A stretch of DNA of 49,047 nt from Burkholderiaceae bacterium (GTDB lineage: Bacteria > Pseudomonadota > Gammaproteobacteria > Burkholderiales > Burkholderiaceae_C): the NCBI GenBank assembly GCA_023954035.1, contig JAMLIT010000028.1, positions 1 to 49,047 of the forward strand, given 5' to 3'. The notes below the pieces were generated by a model, which was not told the origin of the DNA, did no database searches, and worked only from the letters and a program-made list of their open reading frames with translations. Positions 18,501 to 26,458 of the stretch are shown here, piece after piece. Position 1 is the stretch's first letter; each line of letters starts with the position of its first letter. The position numbers and the translations under genes are program-made.

Positions 18501-19029
18501 TGCCGGAATCATCAGTGACTTTCGCCTCGTCAACGGGCAGCGCGGCCGCCAGGCCATCTTTGTGCTGGAAGATGGCGCCGGGCGCGTGGAGGCCACCGCC
18601 AGCGATGTGCTGGTGCAACAGCGCCGCGACCTTTTCAAGGACGACGAGCTTCTGATTGCCACGGGCCGACTGCAGCCGGGTCGCAACGGATTTGAAGCGC
18701 GCTTCCTGGTGCAGCAGGCCGGCGACCTGGCGGACGCGCGCTGCCGCTTCGGCAAGTATCTGCGCGTGGACGTGGGTGAGCGGCCACCCCAGGTCGCGCG
18801 CCTGCTCGCCGACTACCCTGCCCGCGGGTACCCGTCCGGGCAGGCAGGCGAGATGCTCGGCCTGCGCGTTCGCCTGGGCCTGCGCTGCGCGAGCGAGGAG
18901 GGAGGTGCCAGCGCGGAGTTGCAATTGGGCGATGCACACCGCATCTACCCCAGCGATGCTGCCCTGGCCGCCTGGGCCGCTGAGGCTGAACTTGGGCGGG
19001 CGCTGGTGGTCTACGAGACGGTGCCCTAG
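15523..19029 (+). CDS. dnaE: DNA polymerase III alpha subunit
   Basis: The product is 1168 residues, the expected size. The N-terminal PHP domain starts FVHLRLHTEFSVVDG. The catalytic Asp pair is D397 and D399 in PDFDIDF, and the third catalytic Asp is about D553 in LVKFDFLGLATL. Other visible blocks are GPGRGSGAGSLVAYALKI, YQEQVMQTAQILGGYSLGG, the tandem HhH region and a C-terminal OB-fold region with IAGIISDFRLVNGQRG. This is the replicative chromosomal polymerase. It starts at ATG 15523 close to the divergent bamD promoter region. Confidence 0.98.
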   Translation: MFVHLRLHTEFSVVDGTNRIDEVVASAAADGQGALAITDLSNLFGAVKFYKAARSAGVKPLLGAELLLAGLQGAAPSRIVLLVQSMRGYLNLSELLARAWTQSVSKTQAVVDWQWLQDLGEGLIALAGAQAGPVGQALMRGDEAAACDAALRLASIFPHRFYLEAQRAGRADDEAHVVAVAQLAARLELPLVATHPVQFATPDDYEAHEARVCIAEGEILGNARRVRRFTREQYFKSSAQMLALFADLPAALANTVEIAKRCNLSLVLDKPQLPNFPTPGGMPIDEFFRLSSFEGLEQRLVRQYPEAAERERQRPRYVERLEFELATILKMGFPGYFLIVADFINWAKKNGCPVGPGRGSGAGSLVAYALKITDLDPLEYQLLFERFLNPERVSMPDFDIDFCQSNRDRVIDYVKDKYGKDAVSQIATFGTMAARAAIRDVGRVLDMSYTFCDGISKLIPNKPGQHITIAGAIEAEPILAERLAREDEVKTLLALAQKLEGMTRNVGMHAGGVLIAPGKLTDFCPLYQQPGSESAVSQYDKDDVEAIGLVKFDFLGLATLTILEIAREFIVQRHKGQEDFAFENIRLDDAATYRLFSEGKTEAVFQFESRGMQGMLKEAKPTRLEDLIALNALYRPGPMDLIPSFVARKHGREPVEYPHPLVENMLSETYGIMVYQEQVMQTAQILGGYSLGGADLLRRAMGKKKAEEMAKHRSIFREGAAKNGLSTEKADEVFDLMEKFAGYGFNKSHAAAYSLLAYYTGWLKVHYAAEFFCANMTVEMDDTDKLRVLFEDARKNFDLHFEPPDVNRGRYRFEPVSDTIVRYGLGAIKGTGQQAIEAIVAAREGRGEGPRGAIAGPFTSLFDFCLRVDRTRINKRTVDALIKAGAFDALERNRAALSASIDRAFDFAAAAQANELQGGLFDMAGEDVHGSSTQEPDLVQATPWGVREQLMQEKAALGFYFSGHLFDEVAREVRRFVRAGIDALSDSRETQTIAGIISDFRLVNGQRGRQAIFVLEDGAGRVEATASDVLVQQRRDLFKDDELLIATGRLQPGRNGFEARFLVQQAGDLADARCRFGKYLRVDVGERPPQVARLLADYPARGYPSGQAGEMLGLRVRLGLRCASEEGGASAELQLGDAHRIYPSDAALAAWAAEAELGRALVVYETVP

Positions 19030-19121
19030 CGCCGCAGATCTTCGGCAAACCGTTTTCCTGACCCTCAATCGGCCCCTTTCTTCTTCTGCAGGACCGGGCC
19101 GCCATCGCTAGAATGAATTTC

Positions 19122-19481
19122 ATGGCAAGCAAACCTCCCGCCACACCGCGAGCACCACGCGTCACCCGGCCCAAGCCGGACGACGGCGACTCGGTCGTGC
19201 TGGAACGGCTCCCGCAAAAAACGCAGCCGCCCCAGATGTACCGCGTCGTGATGCTCAATGACGACTTCACGCCCATGGAGTTTGTGATCGTGGTGTTGCA
19301 GGAGTTCTTCAGCAAGGACCGCGAAACGGCGACGCAGATCATGCTCAAGATCCACCTCGACGGCAAAGGCGTCTGCGGCGTGTATTCGCGTGACGTTGCC
19401 GCCACCAAGGTGGACCAGGTGCTCGATGCGGCGCACAGCGCGGGCCACCCGCTTCAATGCGTGAGCGAACCGGTTGAATAA
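19122..19481 (+). CDS. clpS: ClpS adaptor of the ClpAP protease
   Basis: The product is 119 residues. The core shows [20 protein letters not shown], with the N-degron-binding Asp pair, followed by [19 protein letters not shown] and a typical C terminus. ClpS delivers substrates with N-terminal Leu, Phe, Tyr or Trp to ClpA. ATG at 19122 (MASKPPATP) is chosen because relatives begin with a short Ala/Pro-rich tail of this length; ATG at 19113 in the same frame adds three residues. It is followed by clpA, the usual order. Confidence 0.96.
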   Translation: MASKPPATPRAPRVTRPKPDDGDSVVLERLPQKTQPPQMYRVVMLNDDFTPMEFVIVVLQEFFSKDRETATQIMLKIHLDGKGVCGVYSRDVAATKVDQVLDAAHSAGHPLQCVSEPVE

Positions 19482-19580
19482 CCGTTCGGTCACCCCAGAT
19501 ACCCAACGGTCAATGCTGAATATGCCCTTCACGTACCGCACATCCCCGCACCGGGCGCCCTGCTGCGTTGCAAATACCCG

Positions 19581-19598
19581 CCATAGCATGGGCTATGG
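19581..19598. other. Short palindrome CCATAGC-ATGG-GCTATGG between clpS and clpA
   Basis: A 7-bp perfect inverted repeat with a four-base loop lies about 100 bases after clpS and 105 bases before the clpA start. It could be a weak terminator, an mRNA hairpin or an operator for the clpA promoter. It is not followed by a T tract. The role is unknown. Confidence 0.3.
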
Positions 19599-19703
19599 TT
19601 GCGGTATGCGCCTTGCAGTCCACCGCTTTGCAGGGCGTGTGCCATCGCGGGGACCTATCCAGCATCGCCCATATTCTTTTTCTGCAAGCACAAAGGAGTT
19701 CAC

Positions 19704-22052
19704 ATGATTGCCCAGGAACTGGAAGTCAGCTTGCACATGGCCTTTGTCGAGGCTAGGCAGCAACGCCACGAATTCATCACCGTCGAGCACCTGCTGCTCG
19801 CACTGCTCGACAACCCCAGTGCTGCCGAAGTACTGCGCGCATGCTCGGCCAACATCGAGGATCTGCGTGCATCGCTGGCCAACTTCATCAAAGACAACAC
19901 CCCGCAAGTGGCGGGAACCGATGAGGTCGATACCCAGCCGACGCTCGGATTTCAGCGCGTCATCCAACGCGCCATCATGCACGTGCAGTCCACGGGCAAT
20001 GGCAAGAAGGAAGTCAATGGGGCCAACGTGCTTGTCGCCATCTTTGGCGAGAAGGACTCGCACGCCGTCTACTACCTGCACCAGCAGGGCGTGACGCGGC
20101 TGGACGTCGTCAATTTCATTGCCCACGGCATCAAGAAGGGCGAAGCGCCCGAGGCCGCCAAGGGCAGCGAAAACGCGGCCGAGGCCGAGGAAGGCAGTGG
20201 CGAGAAGAACGAAAAGGCCTCGCCCCTGGAGCAATTTACGCAGAACCTGAACCAGCTCGCCAAGGACGGCAAGATCGATCCGCTCATCGGCCGCCACTAC
20301 GAAGTCGAGCGCACCATCCAGATCCTGTGCCGCCGCCGCAAGAACAACCCACTGCTCGTTGGCGAGGCGGGGGTGGGCAAGACGGCGATTGCCGAGGGTC
20401 TGGCCTGGCGCATCACCCAGGGCGACGTGCCCGAAATTTTGAGCGAAGGCATCGTCTATTCGCTCGATATGGGCGCGCTCCTGGCGGGCACCAAGTACCG
20501 GGGCGACTTCGAGCAGCGCCTGAAGGGCGTGCTCAAGTCGCTCAAGGACAAGCCCAACGCCATCCTGTTCATCGATGAGATTCACACGTTGATCGGCGCG
20601 GGCGCCGCGTCGGGCGGCACGCTGGACGCGTCCAACCTGCTCAAGCCCGCACTCAGCTCGGGTGCGCTCAAGTGCATTGGCGCCACCACCTTCACGGAGT
20701 ACCGCGGCATCTTCGAAAAAGACGCAGCCTTGTCGCGCCGCTTCCAGAAGGTCGACGTGGTCGAGCCGACGGTGCTGGAAACCATCGACATCTTGAAGGG
20801 CCTCAAGAGCCGCTTCGAGGAACACCACAGCGTGAAATACGCTGCCGCAGCCCTGCAGGCGGCGGCTGAGCTGTCCGCCAAATACATCAACGACCGCCAC
20901 CTACCCGACAAGGCCATCGACGTGATCGATGAGGCCGGTGCTGCCCAGCGCATTCTTGTGCCTTCCAAACGCAAGAAAACCATCGGCAAGACCGAGATCG
21001 AGGAAATCGTGGCAAAGATCGCCCGCATTCCTCCGGCCAACGTCTCCAACGACGACCGCGGCAAGCTGCAGGTGCTTGAGCGCGACCTCAAAAGCGTGGT
21101 CTTCGGGCAGGACGCAGCGCTCGACGTGCTGGCCTCTGCCGTCAAGATGGCGCGCTCGGGCCTGGGCAAGGGCGACAAGCCGATTGGCTCCTTCCTGTTT
21201 TCCGGCCCCACGGGCGTCGGCAAGACCGAAGCGGCCAAGCAGCTGGCCTACATCATGGGCATCGAGCTGATCCGCTTCGACATGTCGGAGTACATGGAGC
21301 GCCATGCGGTCAGCCGCCTCATTGGTGCCCCTCCTGGCTATGTTGGCTTTGACCAGGGCGGCCTCTTGACCGAGGCGATCACCAAAAAGCCGCACGCGGT
21401 GCTGCTGCTCGACGAAATCGAAAAAGCGCACCCCGACATCTTCAATGTGCTGCTGCAGGTGATGGACCACGGAAGCCTCACGGACAACAACGGGCGCAAG
21501 GCGGATTTCCGCAACGTCATCATCATCATGACGACGAACGCGGGCGCCGAGACCATGAACAAGGCCACCATCGGCTTCAACAACGCGCGCCAGGCGGGCG
21601 ACGAGATGCAGGACATCAAGCGCTTGTTCACGCCCGAGTTCCGCAACCGCCTGGACGCCATCGTGAGCTTCAAGGCGCTCGATGAGAACGTCATCCTGCG
21701 CGTGGTCGACAAGTTCCTCCTCCAGCTCGAGACCCAGTTGGCCGAGAAGAAGGTCGAAGTCACCTTCACCGACAAGCTGCGCAAGCATCTCGCCAAGAAG
21801 GGGTTCGATCCGCTGATGGGTGCGCGCCCGATGCAGCGCCTCATCCAGGACACCATCCGCCGTGCTCTGGCCGACGAACTGCTGTTCGGCCGACTGCAGG
21901 ACGGCGGGCGCCTCACGGTGGACATAGAGCACAAGAAGGACGAGCAGGGCGTGGAAACGTCGGAGGTGCTGCTCGATATCCAGCCGCTGCCCAAGAAAGA
22001 GCGCGCTGCCAAGTCCGAACCGGCTGAACCGGAAGAGGCAACGGCAGACTGA
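19704..22052 (+). CDS. clpA: ATP-dependent Clp protease ATP-binding subunit ClpA
   Basis: The product is 782 residues. The N domain begins MIAQELEVSLHMAFVEARQ. The two AAA+ modules carry Walker A sequences GEAGVGKTAIAEGLAW (about 230) and GPTGVGKTEAAKQLAY (about 510), with Walker B at LFIDEIHTLIGAG and LLLDEIEKAHPDIFN. The ClpP-docking region includes IGFNNARQAG. It unfolds and feeds substrates to ClpP. The start ATG at 19704 is preceded by AAAGGAG. The frame is open earlier, but the N-domain homology starts here. The C-terminal Lys/Glu-rich tail is longer than in E. coli ClpA. Confidence 0.98.
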   Translation: MIAQELEVSLHMAFVEARQQRHEFITVEHLLLALLDNPSAAEVLRACSANIEDLRASLANFIKDNTPQVAGTDEVDTQPTLGFQRVIQRAIMHVQSTGNGKKEVNGANVLVAIFGEKDSHAVYYLHQQGVTRLDVVNFIAHGIKKGEAPEAAKGSENAAEAEEGSGEKNEKASPLEQFTQNLNQLAKDGKIDPLIGRHYEVERTIQILCRRRKNNPLLVGEAGVGKTAIAEGLAWRITQGDVPEILSEGIVYSLDMGALLAGTKYRGDFEQRLKGVLKSLKDKPNAILFIDEIHTLIGAGAASGGTLDASNLLKPALSSGALKCIGATTFTEYRGIFEKDAALSRRFQKVDVVEPTVLETIDILKGLKSRFEEHHSVKYAAAALQAAAELSAKYINDRHLPDKAIDVIDEAGAAQRILVPSKRKKTIGKTEIEEIVAKIARIPPANVSNDDRGKLQVLERDLKSVVFGQDAALDVLASAVKMARSGLGKGDKPIGSFLFSGPTGVGKTEAAKQLAYIMGIELIRFDMSEYMERHAVSRLIGAPPGYVGFDQGGLLTEAITKKPHAVLLLDEIEKAHPDIFNVLLQVMDHGSLTDNNGRKADFRNVIIIMTTNAGAETMNKATIGFNNARQAGDEMQDIKRLFTPEFRNRLDAIVSFKALDENVILRVVDKFLLQLETQLAEKKVEVTFTDKLRKHLAKKGFDPLMGARPMQRLIQDTIRRALADELLFGRLQDGGRLTVDIEHKKDEQGVETSEVLLDIQPLPKKERAAKSEPAEPEEATAD

Positions 22053-22073
22053 GCAGCTTTTCCCTGAGAAACC

Positions 22074-22119
22074 CCGCTAGCGCATGCAGGAAAAGCGTGG
22101 ACTGCTCCTGAAATCATAG
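22074..22119 (+). repeat. Dispersed AGCGCT palindromic repeat, degenerate copy 3
   Basis: GCTAGCGC, ATGCAGGAAAAGCGT, GGACTGCTCC and TGAAATCATAG align in order with AGCGCTTAT, GGAATAAGCGC, TGGTAGCTAT and TGAAAGCATAG of the copy at 34901, with small gaps. The arms are decayed. It sits just after the clpA stop. Confidence 0.5.
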
Positions 22120-22219
22120 CGATCTAGCTCGCCCGCTGCCTCTACGGGGGCGCGGGCTTGGCAGTCCGTCTTCGATCCGCTCTGCGCCGCGTTTCCGCAG
22201 GTGGGCGCGTAGCGCCGGT

Positions 22220-23134
22220 TTACCCGCGAGGCACTGAGGCAGCCATTGCCTGCAGCAGGCGCGCGGCCTCTGCGTCTGGGTCTTGCGCTGCCACCAGGGC
22301 CCGCACCACGGCAATCGAGCCGACGCCGGTGTCCAGAACGTCGCCAAATTGCTCGGCCCCGATGCCGCCAATGGCCACCGTGGGGTAGCCCTGCAGCAGG
22401 GCAGCGTACGCACACAGACGTGCGATGCCTTGCGGAGCGGTCGCCATGCGTTTGAGCGTGGTCGGGAAGACGGCGCCGAGCGCAATGTAGCTCGGCTGGA
22501 CCGCATCGGCGCGCAGCATCTCGGCATAGCCATGCGTGCTGACGCCCAGGCGCAGGCCGCTGGCCCGCAGCTCGTCCACTTCGCCAGCGCTGAGCGCGTC
22601 CAGGTCTTCCTGACCCAGGTGGGCGCCGTAGGCGCCGGCGGTGGTGGCTTCGCGCCAGTGGTCGTTGATGAACAGCAGGGCTGGCGTGCCGGCCACGGCC
22701 TCAACGGCGGCGCGCACTTCGCGGGCAATGGCGGTGGCGTCATCCGATTTGAAGCGCAGTTGCACCGTGGGCACGCCCGCGCGCGCCATGCGGCCCACCC
22801 AGGCGGCATCGGGCAGTACGGCGTACAGGCCGAGTTGCTGCGGGCAGGCGGCAAAGGGCGTGGCATGCGGGCGCGGCTGCAATCCAAAATCCTGCGCAAC
22901 GCTCGGCCAGAGGTCGGGCGCATTGCTGCCGGTGCGCTCCCAGCGCGCCTGCCAGGCATGGGCCAACACCTGCGCATCCTGGGCAATGAAGCCCAGCGTG
23001 CTGCAGGCGGCCAGCGCGGCGCGGTACACCGGCGCGTCGCTCTCAGGCGCGGGGGCAGGCAGCGGCGCAAAGGCGCTGAATTTATCGGCGTGCGCGCGCT
23101 CGATGTCGCGCGCCAAGGTGGTGGTGTCGGTCAT
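22220..23134 (-). CDS. thiE: Thiamine-phosphate synthase ThiE with N-terminal extension
   Basis: The product is 304 residues. The C-terminal two thirds is the TIM-barrel thiamine-phosphate synthase: [49 protein letters not shown] and [13 protein letters not shown], with the phosphate-binding [18 protein letters not shown]. It joins HMP pyrophosphate and the thiazole phosphate. About 95 residues precede the barrel, whereas the typical enzyme is about 210 residues in total. The extension has no motif I recognise. The start ATG at 23134 overlaps the thiG stop (ATGA). It is the last gene of thiO-thiS-thiG-thiE, under the TPP riboswitch at 25324-25455. Confidence 0.94.
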   Translation of the reverse strand: MTDTTTLARDIERAHADKFSAFAPLPAPAPESDAPVYRAALAACSTLGFIAQDAQVLAHAWQARWERTGSNAPDLWPSVAQDFGLQPRPHATPFAACPQQLGLYAVLPDAAWVGRMARAGVPTVQLRFKSDDATAIAREVRAAVEAVAGTPALLFINDHWREATTAGAYGAHLGQEDLDALSAGEVDELRASGLRLGVSTHGYAEMLRADAVQPSYIALGAVFPTTLKRMATAPQGIARLCAYAALLQGYPTVAIGGIGAEQFGDVLDTGVGSIAVVRALVAAQDPDAEAARLLQAMAASVPRG

Positions 23135-23940
23135 GCGGATGCATGGTGCCAGAACGGCGTGCCCAGCACCGGCGTGCTGGGTTGGGCGCTCGCCTGGGGC
23201 TGCATGGCCCCAGCGCGCCGCGCGGCGTGGCCGGCGCGCACGGCGTCGGCAAAGGCTACGGCCATGGCAACCGGGTCTTGCGCCAGCGCCACGGCGGTAT
23301 TCAGCAGCACGCCATCAAAACCCCACTCCATGACCTGGCAGGCGTGCGAGGGCAGGCCCAGGCCCGCATCGACCAGCATGGGTACGTTGAGCCGGTCGCG
23401 CAGCACCTGCAATCCGTAAGGGTTGACGGGGCCGCGCCCGGTGCCAATCGGAGCTGCCCAGGGCATGACTGCCTGGCAGCCCACATCAACCAGGCGCTGG
23501 CACAGGATCAGGTCTTCCGTGCAGTAGGGCAGCACCTTGAATCCGCTCTTCACCAGCGTCTCGGCAGCGGCGACGAGGTTGAGCGTGTCCGGTTGCAGGG
23601 TGTAGTCGTCACCGATCACCTCAAGCTTGATCCACGGCGTGTTGAACACCTCGCGCGCCATCTGCGCGGTGGTGATGGCTTCTTGCGCGCTGTGGCAGCC
23701 GGCGGTGTTGGGCAGCACCGGTACGCCGAGTTCGCGCAGCAGCTCGAAGAAGCTCTGGCCGCCGTCGGCACTGCCGCTGGTCTGGCGCCGCAGCGAGGCG
23801 GTCACCATGCCCGGCCTGGCCTGCTGCACGGCGGCCTTGAGTGTGCTGGGCGAGGGGTAGCGCGCCGTGCCCAGCAGCAAGCGGCTCTGGAAGGTTTCGC
23901 CGTAAAGGGTGAGGGTGTCGGGGGATGCAACAGCGGTCAT
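23131..23940 (-). CDS. thiG: Thiazole synthase ThiG
   Basis: The product is 269 residues. It begins [19 protein letters not shown] and has [24 protein letters not shown] and [15 protein letters not shown], the pattern of ThiG with its Schiff-base Lys in the KLEVIGDD segment. The conserved [12 protein letters not shown] and [28 protein letters not shown] blocks follow. It forms the thiazole phosphate carboxylate from deoxyxylulose phosphate, ThiS thiocarboxylate and dehydroglycine made by ThiO. The last 20 residues form a variable Ala/Pro tail. It starts 24 bases after thiS and its stop overlaps thiE. Confidence 0.97.
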   Translation of the reverse strand: MTAVASPDTLTLYGETFQSRLLLGTARYPSPSTLKAAVQQARPGMVTASLRRQTSGSADGGQSFFELLRELGVPVLPNTAGCHSAQEAITTAQMAREVFNTPWIKLEVIGDDYTLQPDTLNLVAAAETLVKSGFKVLPYCTEDLILCQRLVDVGCQAVMPWAAPIGTGRGPVNPYGLQVLRDRLNVPMLVDAGLGLPSHACQVMEWGFDGVLLNTAVALAQDPVAMAVAFADAVRAGHAARRAGAMQPQASAQPSTPVLGTPFWHHASA

Positions 23941-23964
23941 GGCAAAAAGAAGGTTCGAGGCGGC

Positions 23965-24162
23965 TCAGCCACCGGTGACGGGCGAGATGACTTCCACGTG
24001 GTCGCCGGGGTGCAGCACGCGCATGGCGTGTTGGGCTGCCGGAACAAACACCGTGTTCACGGCCACGGCAAAGGGTGGCTTGGCGTTCATGGCTGCCAGG
24101 AGATCCGCCACGCTGGCGCCTTTGGGCAGGGTGCGGTGCTGGCCGTTGACGGTGAGGTTCAT
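23965..24162 (-). CDS. thiS: Sulfur carrier protein ThiS
   Basis: The product is 65 residues with a ubiquitin-like fold. It starts MNLTVNGQHRTLPKG and ends VEVISPVTGG. The C-terminal Gly-Gly is the site of adenylation and thiocarboxylate formation, so the sulfur carrier is intact. The start ATG at 24162 overlaps the thiO stop (ATGA), indicating coupling. It donates sulfur to ThiG for thiazole formation. No ThiF adenylyltransferase is in the window; in many bacteria MoeB-like proteins serve this role. Confidence 0.96.
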   Translation of the reverse strand: MNLTVNGQHRTLPKGASVADLLAAMNAKPPFAVAVNTVFVPAAQHAMRVLHPGDHVEVISPVTGG

Positions 24163-25268
24163 ACGGCCAGCTCCTTGGCTTCGGCGGTTTCCACGCGCAG
24201 GTCGAAACGCCGTGCCAGCGGCGAATCGCCCGTGGTCAGCAGTTCCAGCACCACGTCGAGCAAGGCCGGCGCAATCATGTAGCCGTGGCGGTACAGGCCG
24301 TTGACCTCCAGCACGCGCGGCGTGCGCATGCGCACGGCGGGCAGGTTGTCGGGCAGGGTGGGTCGGCACTGCGTGGCAATTTCAAGAATGCGCGCCTCGG
24401 CAAAACCGGGGTGCACGGCGTAGGCGGCGCTGAGCAGTTCGAGCGCCGAGCGCACGCTCGCGGGCGACAAATCATCCGTTTCGATTTCGGTGGCGCCGAT
24501 GACGAACACATGGTTTTCCTTGGGCGCGATGTAGATGGGGTAGCGCGGGTGCACCAATCGCGTCGGGCGCGCCAGCGTGACCTCGGGCGCATGCACGCGC
24601 GCCACCTCGCCGCGCACGCCGCGCAAGGCGCGCCACGCGCTGCGTGCGCCCAGGCCCCGGCAGTCGAGCACCCAGCCGGGCTGGCCGCTGGTGCCTGGCG
24701 TGAAATCTGCCGGGTCGGCGGCCTGGTTCCAGTGCGCCTTCACGCCGAGCTGCTGCATTTCCAGTGCCAGTGCAGCCAGCAGTTGGCGGTTGTCGAGCTG
24801 GCCTTCGCCGGGCAATAGCATGCCGCTGGCAAAGCGCGTCGCCAGTGCCGGCTCGACTTCGGCCAGTCGTGCGGCATCAAGCGGCTCCATGGCGGGGAGT
24901 TCCGGCACCTGCTCGCGTGTGGCGGCGAGCTGCTGGCGCAGGCGTGCGGCGTCGGCCGCATCCTGGCGGTGCCAGACGATCAGTGTGCCTTCCTGCTGAA
25001 AGAACACCGGGCTGGCCAGCGTGCCCAGGAGTTCCCGCCAGCGCGCCAGCGCATAGCGCCCCATGCGCACCACACCATGCTCGGTGACGGCCGATTCGGC
25101 CAGCGGCGCCAGCATGCCGCCAGCGACGCGGGCGGCCGAATGCTCGCCCTCGGGCCCGCCCAGGTCGTAGATGTCGACCTGGTGGCCGGCGCGCGCCAGA
25201 GACACCGCAAGCAAGCGGCCCATGAGCCCGGCGCCAATAATGGCAAAGGAGGTTGGTTTTGTCGTCAT
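24159..25268 (-). CDS. thiO: Glycine oxidase ThiO
   Basis: The product is 369 residues. The N-terminal dinucleotide-binding motif is FAIIGAGLMGRLLAVSLARAG, followed by the FAD-dependent oxidase pattern AARVAGGMLAPLAE, GEGQLDNRQLLAAL, RGVRGEVARV and the C-terminal VNGLYRHGYMIAPALLD. It oxidises glycine to iminoglycine for thiazole synthesis. The chosen ATG at 25268 gives MTTKPTSFAIIG. A purine-rich GGACGGA lies 5-11 bases upstream and can pair with TCCGT just before it, so the ribosome binding site may be masked in a short hairpin. It is the first gene behind the TPP riboswitch. Confidence 0.96.
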   Translation of the reverse strand: MTTKPTSFAIIGAGLMGRLLAVSLARAGHQVDIYDLGGPEGEHSAARVAGGMLAPLAESAVTEHGVVRMGRYALARWRELLGTLASPVFFQQEGTLIVWHRQDAADAARLRQQLAATREQVPELPAMEPLDAARLAEVEPALATRFASGMLLPGEGQLDNRQLLAALALEMQQLGVKAHWNQAADPADFTPGTSGQPGWVLDCRGLGARSAWRALRGVRGEVARVHAPEVTLARPTRLVHPRYPIYIAPKENHVFVIGATEIETDDLSPASVRSALELLSAAYAVHPGFAEARILEIATQCRPTLPDNLPAVRMRTPRVLEVNGLYRHGYMIAPALLDVVLELLTTGDSPLARRFDLRVETAEAKELAV

Positions 25269-25323
25269 CGCGTTCCGTCCATATTCACGGACAAAACGGG
25301 CACACCGGGATGGTGCCAGTACT

Positions 25324-25455
25324 GGAAACTCCCCACGCCAGCATGACCTGGATCGGGTAACGGGGCGGTGCACCAACCGGTGGCAGGTGCAACGCGCCCC
25401 AGGGTGTTTCTCAGTCCGCGCCAAAACGTTTGAGTTTTTGGCAGGACACCCCTGT
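25324..25455 (-). promoter_or_regulatory. TPP riboswitch (THI element) upstream of thiOSGE
   Basis: On the minus strand the RNA shows AGGGGTGTCC, GGACTGAGAAACACCC, then a long P3 stem (GGGGCG with CGCCCC, GTTGCACC with GGTGCAC). After that come ACCCGATCCAGGTCATGC and TGGCGTGGGGA, the conserved THI-box order. It ends about 55 bases before thiO. A TPP-bound fold should lower expression of the thiazole operon. No clear U-tract terminator follows; masking of the ribosome binding site next to the start is the more likely mechanism. Confidence 0.92.
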
Positions 25456-25540
25456 TTCGTCCAGCGAGAATTAGAGCACAGCGCCAAAACCACGGCCTTG
25501 ACATGGCGCAGTGCACACTTGCGTTGAAAGACCACCCAGC

Positions 25541-26392
25541 ATGACCTCAGAACCGCAGACCGAATCCACTTTCTCCCGCTACGTGCGCGTGCTCTCCATT
25601 GCCGGCTCCGACAGCGGCGGCGGCGCGGGCATCCAGGCGGACCTCAAGACTTTTGCCGCGCTCGGCTGCTACGGCATGACGGCCATCACCGCCATCACCG
25701 CGCAAAACACCCAGGGCGTGCGCGCCATCCACGGCGTGCCACCCGACATGCTGCGCGCGCAGATCGACGCCGTGGTGGAAGACATCGGCGTCGATGCCGT
25801 CAAGATCGGCATGCTGCATTCGCCCGAAGTGGTGGCCGTGGTGGCAGACGCCGTGCGCCGCCACCGCCTGCCGCATGTGGTGCTTGATCCGGTCATGGTG
25901 GCCACCAGCGGTGACCGGCTGATGGCCGCCGAAACCGTTCAGGTGCTGGTGCGGGATTTGTTCCCGCTGGCCGAGGTGGTGACCCCCAACCTGGACGAGG
26001 CCGCGCTTCTGCTCGGCCACGCCATCGCCGGCCCCGAGACGCTTGACGCTGCTGCGCGTGAACTGCTCGCGCTGGGCGCCCCGGCCGTGCTGCTCAAAGG
26101 CGGGCATCTCGCGGGCGACGCAGTGATCGACGTGCTGATCGAAACCGGCGGCCGGCTGACCCGGCTGGAAGCCGCGCGCATCGCCACCCGCAACGGCCAT
26201 GGCACCGGCTGCACGCTGTCGTCGGCGATTGCCGCGCAGCTGGCGCTCGGCCTGCCGCTGGCGCAGGCGGTGCAAGCAGCGCGTGCCTACATCCTGGGCG
26301 CGATTGCCGCTGGCGCGCAGGTGCGCACCGGGCAGGGCGCCGGGCCGCTGAACCATGGCTTTGCGCCGGTGGCGCAGTGGGTGCAGCCGTAA
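25541..26392 (+). CDS. thiD: Hydroxymethylpyrimidine (phosphate) kinase ThiD
   Basis: The product is 283 residues. It has the ribokinase-fold ThiD pattern: VLSIAGSDSGGGAGIQADLKTFAALG, GMTAITAITAQNTQGV, VKIGMLHSPEVV, VLDPVMVATSGDRLM, VTPNLDEAALL, and the C-terminal NGHGTGCTLSSAIAAQLALG with the catalytic Asp region altered to GTGC as usual for ThiD. It phosphorylates HMP twice to give the pyrimidine substrate of ThiE. It is divergent from thiO and lacks a riboswitch of its own. ATG at 25541 gives the family N terminus. Confidence 0.96.
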   Translation: MTSEPQTESTFSRYVRVLSIAGSDSGGGAGIQADLKTFAALGCYGMTAITAITAQNTQGVRAIHGVPPDMLRAQIDAVVEDIGVDAVKIGMLHSPEVVAVVADAVRRHRLPHVVLDPVMVATSGDRLMAAETVQVLVRDLFPLAEVVTPNLDEAALLLGHAIAGPETLDAAARELLALGAPAVLLKGGHLAGDAVIDVLIETGGRLTRLEAARIATRNGHGTGCTLSSAIAAQLALGLPLAQAVQAARAYILGAIAAGAQVRTGQGAGPLNHGFAPVAQWVQP

Positions 26393-26402
26393 ATTTGTGG
26401 TC

Positions 26403-26451
26403 TTTTAAGGCTCTAGCGCTTATCCAAAAAGCGCTGGAAGCTATAAAAAAG
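26403..26451 (+). repeat. Dispersed AGCGCT palindromic repeat, copy 4
   Basis: The order is AAGGCTCTAGCGCTTATCC, AAAAAGCGCTGGAAGCTAT and AAAAAAG. The AGCGCTT and AAGCGCT arms pair. It lies between the converging 3' ends of thiD and the CytX-type permease, and ends eight bases before the permease stop. It may be the shared terminator of the two genes. Confidence 0.75.
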
Positions 26452-26458
26452 TGAGTAC

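Noticed and set aside
15022-19068. Long minus-strand frame opposite dnaE
   Set aside because: Shadow of the DnaE frame; its protein-like stretches have no motifs, and the region is fully explained by dnaE and bamD.
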